Origin: Cytophagales bacterium Ga0077538
GTDB taxonomy: Bacteria; Bacteroidota; Bacteroidia; Cytophagales; Cyclobacteriaceae
Assembly: GCA_001464155.1 (NCBI GenBank)
Contig: LNEN01000299.1
Coordinates: forward strand, 1-35,517
Reading direction: 5' to 3'
Length of the DNA stretch: 35,517 nucleotides
Shown: positions 17,597 through 24,940 of the stretch, one piece after another
Position numbering within the stretch: position 1 is the first letter of the stretch
Layout: each line of letters starts with the position of its first letter
Notes under the pieces: model-generated
Told to the model about the DNA's origin: nothing
What the model saw: the letters and a program-made list of their open reading frames with translations, nothing else
Database searches by the model: none
Position numbers and translations under genes: made by a program

Positions 17597-20200
17597 CTAC
17601 TTCTTTAGAATTGTCAACACTTCATTCAATTTCAATAATGCCTCTACCGGACTAATGGTGTTGATGTCGACTTTGTGAAGAAGTTCTTCCACCGCTTTGT
17701 GTTTGGGGTCTAGCTCGAACAGGCTGATCTGACTGGTTGACTTTGGAAGCTCTTCCAGTTTCTTGCGCGGTTCGTTCTTGTGTTTGTCTTTTTCCAGAAA
17801 GTGCAGAATTTCATTCGCGCGAAGCACCACTTTGTTCGGCATGCCAGCCAGTTGAGCCACGTGTATACCAAAGCTGTGTTCGCTTCCACCTTCTTTTAAG
17901 GTGCGCATGAAAATAATTTTGTCTGCCACCTCCTTCACGCTCACATTGAAATTCTTAACACGCACTAAATCTTCTGTAAGCTGATTGAGTTCGTGATAAT
18001 GCGTAGCGAAAAGTGTTTTAGGTCTATAGTCTTTATGATTATGTAAATACTCCACAATGGCCCAGGCAATGGACACCCCATCGTAAGTGGAGGTACCGCG
18101 ACCAATCTCGTCCATCAGGATCAAACTCCGATCGCTTAGATTGTTCAGGATGCTGGCCGTCTCCGTCATCTCCACCATAAAGGTGGATTCACCTCGTGAT
18201 AGATTGTCGCTGGCACCCACGCGGGTGAAGACTTTATCGACCATGCCGAGTGTAGCCGATTGCGCAGGCACAAAACTTCCAATCTGTGCCATCAAGACAA
18301 TGAGGGCAGTTTGCCGTAGCAAGGCCGACTTACCTGCCATGTTCGGACCCGTAATGACTAAGATCTGCTGCTTCTCATTGTCTAAATAGATGTCATTGGG
18401 CACATAGCTTTCGCTGATGGGGAGTTGCTTTTCAATAACCGGATGGCGTCCCGCTTTGATATCAATAAGTGTGGTGTCGTTGATTTGTGGACGCACATAC
18501 TTGTTCTTCTTCGCTACCTGCGCGAAAGAGAGGAAGCAATCAAGGGCAGCGATGGCGCGTGCATTTTGTTGTATCTGTGCTGTGAAATCCGTGGCGTGTA
18601 CAATCAGCTCTTGAAATAATTTCTGCTCGATCGCCCCGATCTTTTCTTCGGCTCCGAGAATTTTCTCTTCGTATACTTTTAACTCTTCAGTAATGTAGCG
18701 CTCGGCATTCACCAGTGTCTGCTTGCGAATCCAGTCAGCTGGTACTTTATCTTTATTGGCATTGCTAACTTCTAAGTAATAGCCAAAGACTTTGTTGTAT
18801 GAGATTTTTAAAGAGTTGATTCCCGTGCGTTCTATTTCACGTTTTTGTGCCTGGAGTAAATAATCTTTTCCAGAACCAGAGATGCCACGCAATTCATCCA
18901 ACTCGGCATGAATGCCATCTTTAATGATACCTCCTTGATTGCTGTGGATGGAGACATCTTCGCGCAGTTCATGTTCAATTTTATCGACCAAGAAATCGCA
19001 GGCATGTAATTGATCGGCTAGTTTCTTCAGTTCTGCAGAAGCTTGCTGACTCAATTCTTTTTTTACGGGTGTGATGCGCTGCAGCGATTTTTTTAACTGA
19101 AGTAATTCCCGTGGGTTGATGCGCCCAACGGCTACTTTAGAAATCAATCGCTCTAAATCGGTAATGTGTCTGATCTCTTCTACCAAACGATCGGCCAGGT
19201 CTGCATCTGCGTGAAGGGTACTGACAATGGACAAGCGCTCTTCAATCGCCACGATGTCTTTCAATGGAAGAATCATCCACTTGCGCAATTGGCGCGAGCC
19301 CATGGGCGTTAGGGTATGATCCAGTATCTCCAATAAAGGAACGCCTCCTTCTTGCTGCGCAGAAACCAACTCCAGATTGCGAATGGTGAATTTATCCAAC
19401 CACACATATTTCTCTTCATCGATTCGTGCGATGGAGGTGATATGTTGAGTGTCCTTATGTTCGGTAGCTTCTAAATAATGCAAAATGGCTCCGGCCGCTA
19501 CGATGGCTTCTGGCAATACATCTATACCAAAGCCCTTCAGCGAAACTGTTTTGAAATGAGCCAGTAGTTTTTCCTGAGCAAAATCGAAGGCATATACCCA
19601 ATCATCTAAAGCAAAGGTGGCGTGACCATCGGAGAACAAGCTCTCTAATTTCTCGCGTACACTTTTGGCGAAAATAATTTCGGCAGGCGCAAAACTCTGA
19701 ATGAGTTTGAGCACATAAGTTTCTGAACCTTGTGCCGCATAAAATTCTCCTGTACTAATATCGAGGAAGGAAACGCCCACACTATTTTTTTGCCAATAGA
19801 CAGAAGCTAAGAAGTTATTCTGTTTGCGCTCGAGCACATTGTCGTTAAAGGAAACACCCGGAGTTACCAATTCCGTTACACCTCGCTTCACAATACCTTT
19901 TACAAAACGTGGATCTTCCAATTGATCGCAAATAGCCACCCTGTGCCCGGCTCTTACCAATTTGGGTAAGTAAGTGTCCATGGCGTGATGCGGAAAACCG
20001 GCTAATTCAATTTCAGAAGCAGAACCATTGCCGCGTTTGGTGAGCGTAATGTCTAGGACATTGGCAGCCTTGATCGCATCTTCTCCAAAGGTTTCATAAA
20101 AATCACCCACCCGAAAAAGTAGGAGCGCCCCCGGATACTTTGCCTTGATGGCATTGTACTGTTTCATGAGGGGCGTTTCAAAAGCGGAAGGTCCGGCCAT
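17597..20200 (-). CDS. mutS: DNA mismatch repair protein MutS
   Basis: The protein recognises base mismatches and small loops and, with MutL, starts strand-directed repair. In order it has domain I (mismatch-binding FYETF motif in LFRVGDFYETFGEDA), the connector and lever domains, the clamp, and the ATPase domain with Walker A GPNMAGKS (about 616-623), the LSRGESTFMVEM loop, Walker B LILMDEIGRGTS and the TH(Y)HELN switch. The tail ends with a MutS C-terminal segment. The length of about 867 residues is normal for MutS1. The ATG at 20200 is preferred over a TTG at 20209, because that TTG is part of the -7 element TATATTTG. Upstream the divergent M1 peptidase gene begins at 20292. Confidence 0.96.
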   Translation of the reverse strand: MAGPSAFETPLMKQYNAIKAKYPGALLLFRVGDFYETFGEDAIKAANVLDITLTKRGNGSASEIELAGFPHHAMDTYLPKLVRAGHRVAICDQLEDPRFVKGIVKRGVTELVTPGVSFNDNVLERKQNNFLASVYWQKNSVGVSFLDISTGEFYAAQGSETYVLKLIQSFAPAEIIFAKSVREKLESLFSDGHATFALDDWVYAFDFAQEKLLAHFKTVSLKGFGIDVLPEAIVAAGAILHYLEATEHKDTQHITSIARIDEEKYVWLDKFTIRNLELVSAQQEGGVPLLEILDHTLTPMGSRQLRKWMILPLKDIVAIEERLSIVSTLHADADLADRLVEEIRHITDLERLISKVAVGRINPRELLQLKKSLQRITPVKKELSQQASAELKKLADQLHACDFLVDKIEHELREDVSIHSNQGGIIKDGIHAELDELRGISGSGKDYLLQAQKREIERTGINSLKISYNKVFGYYLEVSNANKDKVPADWIRKQTLVNAERYITEELKVYEEKILGAEEKIGAIEQKLFQELIVHATDFTAQIQQNARAIAALDCFLSFAQVAKKNKYVRPQINDTTLIDIKAGRHPVIEKQLPISESYVPNDIYLDNEKQQILVITGPNMAGKSALLRQTALIVLMAQIGSFVPAQSATLGMVDKVFTRVGASDNLSRGESTFMVEMTETASILNNLSDRSLILMDEIGRGTSTYDGVSIAWAIVEYLHNHKDYRPKTLFATHYHELNQLTEDLVRVKNFNVSVKEVADKIIFMRTLKEGGSEHSFGIHVAQLAGMPNKVVLRANEILHFLEKDKHKNEPRKKLEELPKSTSQISLFELDPKHKAVEELLHKVDINTISPVEALLKLNEVLTILKK

Positions 20201-20206
20201 AGTTGG

Positions 20207-20214
20207 CAAATATA
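20207..20214 (-). promoter_or_regulatory. -7 element of mutS, close to its start codon
   Basis: On the minus strand TATATTTG matches TAnnTTTG and ends 6 nt before the ATG at 20200. The predicted transcript therefore has little or no leader. No clear TTTG at -33 is seen. Confidence 0.5.
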
Positions 20215-20291
20215 AAGCTTAGCGCGGGGATTTGTGATTCGCATTTTGATATTCCCTACTTTGCACGGCCATCCGATACTTTGTTTGTAGT

Positions 20292-22102
20292 ATGAAAGTC
20301 TTGTTTCCTTTTTTTTGCCTATTCATTTTAGTCTCGTGTGAAACACCACAACCCTACGCTCCTATGATCCAGCTCCCTACCGATGTACATTCTTATGCTC
20401 AACCCAATGTGGCGCGTGTTACCCATCTTGCCTGGAAGGCACAGGTAGATTTTGACAGCAAAACGATACGGGCGACCACCACCTGGACGATCCAAAGCGA
20501 GAGTGCCCAAGAAATTATTCTAGACACGAAAGGTTTATCGATTGAAGAGGTGAAAGTTGATGGGAAGAAAAGCGATTTTTCACTAGGGTCTGCCGATGCC
20601 ATTTTAGGTCAGGCCTTAACAATTCCTATTGAGAAAGACACTAAAACTATTGCCATACGATACACCACTTCTCCGGAGGCAAACACCCGTTTTTATTTAC
20701 ACAATCACAAGCTATACTGGCGCGTAGCTGGGTGCCGTGTCAGGATTCTCCGGGCATCCGTTTTACCTACAGTGCAGAAGTAACTGTTCCGAAAGATCTA
20801 TTGCCTTTGATGAGCGCCACCAATCCACAGCAAAAAAATGAGAAAGGGATTTATCAATTTGAGATGAAGCAACCCATTCCATCTTATTTACTGGCAATGA
20901 GTGTAGGGGATGTTGCTTTCAAATCGATTAGTGACCGCAGCGGTATTTATGCCGAAGCCTCGGTGCTGGATTCTGCTGTTTGGGAGTTTGCTGATTTGGA
21001 AAAAATGATCGCTGGGGCGGAAGAATTGTATGGAGCCTATGCCTGGGAGCGCTATGATGTGTTGGTACTACCTCCGAGCTTTCCTTTTGGGGGTATGGAA
21101 AATCCGCGACTCACTTTTGCCACGCCTACTATTCTGGCAGGCGATCGTTCTTTGACGTCTCTCATCGCGCATGAGCTGGCCCATAGCTGGTCGGGCAATC
21201 TGGTAACTAATGCTACCTGGGATGACTTCTGGTTAAACGAGGGCTTTACGGTTTACTTTGAGCACCGGATTATGGAGAAATTATACGGTGCGGAGTACGC
21301 AGAAATGTTAGCTTCTCTTGCCCTGCAAGACTTAAAGGCAACGATGGTTCACCTCACAGCAGATAGTTTGGTGGAAGACACGAAGCTGAAACTAAATCTG
21401 AAGGGTAGAAACCCGGATGATGGTGTGACGGACATCGCCTATAACAAGGGCTATTTCTTTTTGCGCAGCATTGAAGAAAAGTATGGCCGTGAAAAGTTTG
21501 ATGCTTTTTTAAATGAGTATTTTCTGGCCAATGCCTTTCGGGCCATGAATACTGATGGGTTCATTCAGCAGATTAACACCTTTTATAAGGAGACTTTTTC
21601 CGTTGAGTTGGAAGAAGGGATTTTTAAAGAATGGATATTCACCACCGGTTTGCCTGCTTCGTGTCCCCAGCCTAGCGCGAGGCGCTTTCAATTGGTAGAG
21701 AAGGTGCTGGCGCAGTGGAAAAAATCCGGACAGATTGATAAGGCCGTTACGCTTGGTTGGAGTACCCATGAGTGGTTACATTTTTTAAATGACTTACCCG
21801 CCTCTCTTACGGATACCCAACTAAAAGCCCTGGATGAAATAGGATCTTTTACCCGAACACACAATGCGGAGATTGCCAGTGCCTGGTTTGTTCATGTTAT
21901 TCGCCATCGCTATGAGCAGGCCTATCCGCAACTGGAAACTTTTCTAATCCATACGGGGCGCAGAAAATTTTTGAGCCCGCTGTATACAGAGCTGCTCAAA
22001 ACGGAGGAGGGAAAGATCTTTGCGCAGAAAGTGTACGAGAAAGCCAGACCTAATTATCATTTCGTGGCTACTAATACCTTCGATCCCCTGCTCAAAAAGT
22101 AA
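20292..22102 (+). CDS. M1 family aminopeptidase (LTA4H-like) lipoprotein, 1-bp frameshift
   Basis: This zinc aminopeptidase has a lipoprotein signal (lipobox LVSC, then ETPQP), so it is probably membrane-anchored outside the cytoplasm. The catalytic part has the substrate motif GGMEN (in PFGGMENPRLTFATPT) and the zinc site HELAHSWSG with the second Glu in NEGFTVYFE. The C-terminal helical domain resembles that of leukotriene A4 hydrolase. The first frame ends at 20783 and the second is read as starting at 20732. Adding one T to the T run at 20690-20694 joins them as FLFTQSQAILARSWVPCQDS, the expected family sequence, and gives 603 residues. The T homopolymer makes sequencing error plausible. 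It is divergent from mutS; pyrH follows 82 nt downstream. Confidence 0.88.
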
Positions 22103-22184
22103 TAATCTATTTCTTCGACCTTCGGATACTTAGAGAATCTTTGCAATATTTGCGGGATTAATCGCAGCACACTTAACTCATTCC

Positions 22185-22892
22185 ATGAAGTACAAACGCA
22201 TTCTCTTGAAACTCAGTGGCGAAGCCCTGCAAGGCAGCTCAAAAAGCACCAATATTGATCCCGCTGTGCTGGAGCAATATTGTGAAGAGATAAAGGCTGT
22301 GCGAGACCAGGGGGTGGAATTAGCCATCGTGATCGGAGGCGGTAATATTTTTAGAGGGGGCCAGGCAGAAGCCTTGGGTATTGAGCGCGTGCAAGGCGAT
22401 TACATGGGCATGTTGGCCACAGTGATCAATGCCATGGCCTTGCAGAGTGCCTTGGAAAAACACGGTGTGTATACACGCTTAATGGCTGGTATAAAAATGG
22501 AGCAGGTATGCGAACCCTTTATTCGTAGACGAGCGATTCGGCACCTGGAAAAAGGAAGAATTGTGATTTTTGGTGCGGGTATAGGTAATCCCTATTTCAC
22601 CACTGACTCAACAGCAAGCTTACGAGCGATTGAAGTACAGGCGGATGTGGTACTGAAGGGAACCCGCGTAGACGGTGTGTATACAAAAGATCCTGAAAAA
22701 TTTCCAGATGCTGTACGCTACAATAAATTATCTTTTCAGGAGGCATACGAAAAGAATCTCAACATCATGGACATGACTGCCTTTACGCTGTGCATGGAGA
22801 ATAAATTGCCCATCATTGTTTTCGATATGAACAAGAAGGGTAATTTGTTGAAAGTGGCACAGGGAGAAGATGCGGGAACAATTATTAGCTAA
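22185..22892 (+). CDS. pyrH: UMP kinase
   Basis: This 235-residue amino-acid-kinase-fold enzyme phosphorylates UMP to UDP in pyrimidine synthesis. Visible family motifs are KLSGEALQG (about 9-17), the Gly-rich [11 protein letters not shown] (about 49-59), [19 protein letters not shown], and [16 protein letters not shown] before a C-terminal [16 protein letters not shown] region. The length is as expected. The hexameric bacterial enzyme is usually activated by GTP and inhibited by UTP. frr follows after 21 nt on the same strand, a very common pyrH-frr pairing, so the two are probably one operon. Confidence 0.97.
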   Translation: MKYKRILLKLSGEALQGSSKSTNIDPAVLEQYCEEIKAVRDQGVELAIVIGGGNIFRGGQAEALGIERVQGDYMGMLATVINAMALQSALEKHGVYTRLMAGIKMEQVCEPFIRRRAIRHLEKGRIVIFGAGIGNPYFTTDSTASLRAIEVQADVVLKGTRVDGVYTKDPEKFPDAVRYNKLSFQEAYEKNLNIMDMTAFTLCMENKLPIIVFDMNKKGNLLKVAQGEDAGTIIS

Positions 22893-22913
22893 GCACATAA
22901 CAATTCGCGAATC

Positions 22914-23468
22914 ATGGAAGAACTTGAACTACTGTTAGAAGAAGCGCAAGATTTAATGAACAAAGCTTATACTCACGCGGGTAGTGAGTTGGGAAGAATT
23001 AGGGCAGGCAAGGCCTCTCCAAATATGTTGGATTCTGTGCAGGTACCATATTATGGTTCCTTGTCTCCGCTTAATCAGGTTTCTTCCGTCACAGCGCCAG
23101 AAGCACGCACCTTGTTTATACGACCTTTTGAGAAGGGGTTGATTCAGGAAATTGAGCGTGCCATCATCAATGCCAATCTGGGCTTTAACCCTCAGAATGA
23201 TGGACAGCAAATCATTATTAATATCCCCATGCTAACAGAAGAGAGACGCAGACAGTTGGTCAAGCAAGCAAGTCAGGAGACAGAGCAGGGAAAAATAAGC
23301 ATTCGTTCTGTTCGGAAGGAAATCAATGAAATGATTGACAAAGTGAAAGGTGTTTCGGAGGATGATCAAAAGAATGCTAAGGAGACGGTTCAAAAATTAA
23401 CAGATGACTTCAGCGCAAAGATTGATGCTATGCTCAAGAAAAAGGAGCAGGAGATAATGACAGTGTAA
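22914..23468 (+). CDS. frr: Ribosome recycling factor
   Basis: This 184-residue protein splits the post-termination ribosome together with EF-G. The family hallmarks are present: RIRAGKASPNMLDSVQVPYYG (in two overlapping parts, about 27-47), the LNQVSSVTAPEARTLFI strand, NDGQQIIINIPMLTEERR and a C-terminal helix ending LKKKEQEIMTV. Length is typical. It follows pyrH by 21 nt and is probably cotranscribed with it. Confidence 0.97.
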   Translation: MEELELLLEEAQDLMNKAYTHAGSELGRIRAGKASPNMLDSVQVPYYGSLSPLNQVSSVTAPEARTLFIRPFEKGLIQEIERAIINANLGFNPQNDGQQIIINIPMLTEERRRQLVKQASQETEQGKISIRSVRKEINEMIDKVKGVSEDDQKNAKETVQKLTDDFSAKIDAMLKKKEQEIMTV

Positions 23469-23479
23469 AGAGCTGAAAG

Positions 23480-23524
23480 TTGACAACGGGCAGCGGACAA
23501 CTGTTGTCAGTTATCCGTTGTCAA
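23480..23524. repeat. Inverted repeat downstream of frr
   Basis: TTGACAACGG (23480-23489) pairs perfectly with CCGTTGTCAA (23515-23524), with an inner ACAACTGTTGT palindrome. The right half (23499-23519) is 20/21 identical to 24905-24925 on the far side of the cyanophycinase-like gene. No T tract follows. Confidence 0.7.
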
Positions 23525-23753
23525 ATACTCTGTACTTCAAAAAATCTCTTCTTCATCCATACTTCTTCCTTTAAAGACTTTTTACATCCGCTTGTCGCAA
23601 TCGATTAGTTATAGTTAGTCAAACCTGTTTTTATCGATTTTTCCCCTTTGGTATCGTGCACTTTTGGTCTGAAGAGATATCGCTTCTTTTGAGGCATGGT
23701 ATAAAATCCTTTGGAATCTAATATCTTAGGTACTCAAACCTAAACCAAAGCCT
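23525..23753. promoter_or_regulatory. Leader of the cyanophycinase-like gene with a possible promoter
   Basis: TTTG (23663-23666), 17 nt, then TTCTTTTG (23684-23691) resembles TTTG-N17-23-TAnnTTTG with one mismatch in the -7 element. The rest of this stretch holds no gene that I can see. Confidence 0.35.
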
Positions 23754-24866
23754 ATGAAGACCACTGTTTATTCCTGCTCTTTGCTCTTTAGTCTACTGCT
23801 ATTCAATTCATGTGCTGACGACATGATGACTATGAATGCAACCTCTCAACAGAAAAAATCAAACCAGCCCATTACCTATGCAAAACCTGGTGGTGGTGGT
23901 GGTGGAACGACTGCCCCGACTATCTATACAACGGGAGATCCGGCTGATGTTGTGCGGACAACTTCTTTTGGTATTGCACTTATTGGAGGAGCCGATTCAG
24001 ACACTCCATCTGAAACAGCAGCCTTTCAATTTCTAGTGAGTAAATCCGGAGGAGGAGATTTTGTTGTGCTTCGCTCTTCAGGAGCGGATGGATATAACAA
24101 TTATGTCTATTCTACTATTGGAGGTGTTAATTCCGTTCAGACCTTATTGATTACTTCGCGGGCTCAAGCAGATGATGTTACTACAGAATCTATTGTACGA
24201 AATGCGGAAGCCATTTTTATAGCGGGTGGAGATCAGGCTAACTATGTTAACTACTGGAAGGACACAAAGCTTGAAGCAGCTATTAATTATGCGGTTAACA
24301 CCCGTAATGTCCCTATTGGAGGCACCAGTGCCGGAACTGCTATTTTGGGTCAATTCTATTATGGGGCAACCAGTGGAGGTTCCGTTACCTCAGCCCAAGC
24401 ATTAGCAAACCCTTATCATCGCGACATGGCAGGAATTGATGGGGGAAGCTTTTTAGCGGTTAATCATTTAACAAACGTTATAACAGATTCGCACTATGGG
24501 CAACGCGATCGTCAGGGAAGACATTTTACTTTTATGGCAAGGCTGGTAAAGGATTTTAGTGTCCCTTACGCATCTGTGAAGGGAATTGGTGTGGACGAGG
24601 CAACCAGTGTATTGATTGAAAGCAACGGATCTTCAAAAATTTATGGTTCGGGTAATGCTTATTTCCTCTTAGGCTTTGGCGGCACTCCTGAGACGTGCTT
24701 ATCAAGAACGGCATTGACCTGGAATCGCGGTGGACAGGCGGTAAAGGCTTATGTTATTCCTGGAACCGTAAGTGGGACAAACACTTTTAATTTACCGACC
24801 TGGACAGGAACGGGTGGAACTAGTGAGTTTTGGTATGCGAATGCCGGAACCTTTGTTAGAAATTGA
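23754..24866 (+). CDS. Cyanophycinase-like S51 family lipoprotein
   Basis: The 370-residue protein opens with a lipoprotein signal peptide (LLLFNSC, Cys20 as lipid site), so it is likely exported and anchored. After a Gly-rich linker (about 46-51) the S51/cyanophycinase fold follows, with FIAGGDQANYVNYW (about 155-168) and the nucleophile motif GGTSAGTA (Ser192). Then comes DSHYGQRDRQGRHF (about 247-260), the conserved cyanophycinase motif. Cyanophycinase cleaves the Arg-Asp polymer cyanophycin; other S51 members are Asp-dipeptidases. No cyanophycin synthetase is nearby and the enzyme is extracytoplasmic, so a scavenging or general peptidase role is more likely (inference). It is flanked by matching short repeats. 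Confidence 0.85.
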   Translation: MKTTVYSCSLLFSLLLFNSCADDMMTMNATSQQKKSNQPITYAKPGGGGGGTTAPTIYTTGDPADVVRTTSFGIALIGGADSDTPSETAAFQFLVSKSGGGDFVVLRSSGADGYNNYVYSTIGGVNSVQTLLITSRAQADDVTTESIVRNAEAIFIAGGDQANYVNYWKDTKLEAAINYAVNTRNVPIGGTSAGTAILGQFYYGATSGGSVTSAQALANPYHRDMAGIDGGSFLAVNHLTNVITDSHYGQRDRQGRHFTFMARLVKDFSVPYASVKGIGVDEATSVLIESNGSSKIYGSGNAYFLLGFGGTPETCLSRTALTWNRGGQAVKAYVIPGTVSGTNTFNLPTWTGTGGTSEFWYANAGTFVRN

Positions 24867-24887
24867 TAACTGATTTTTGATTGAAAT

Positions 24888-24925
24888 CGAATAGCTGATA
24901 ACTAAACTGTTGTCAGTTATTCGTT
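24888..24925. repeat. Inverted repeat downstream of the cyanophycinase-like gene
   Basis: CGAATAGCTGATAAC (from 24888) pairs with GTTGTCAGTTATTCG (to 24923) at 13 of 15 positions. Bases 24905-24925 repeat 23499-23519 in direct orientation with one mismatch. It lies in the convergent gap between this gene and polA. Confidence 0.65.
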
Positions 24926-24940
24926 TTCAGTTATCCGTTC

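Noticed and set aside
20201-20209. TTG at 20209 as mutS start
   Set aside because: The TTG is part of the TATATTTG -7 element, and an ATG lies three codons later.
23754-24866. Cyanophycin metabolism locus
   Set aside because: Only the S51-type enzyme is present, it is a predicted lipoprotein, and no cyanophycin synthetase is seen.
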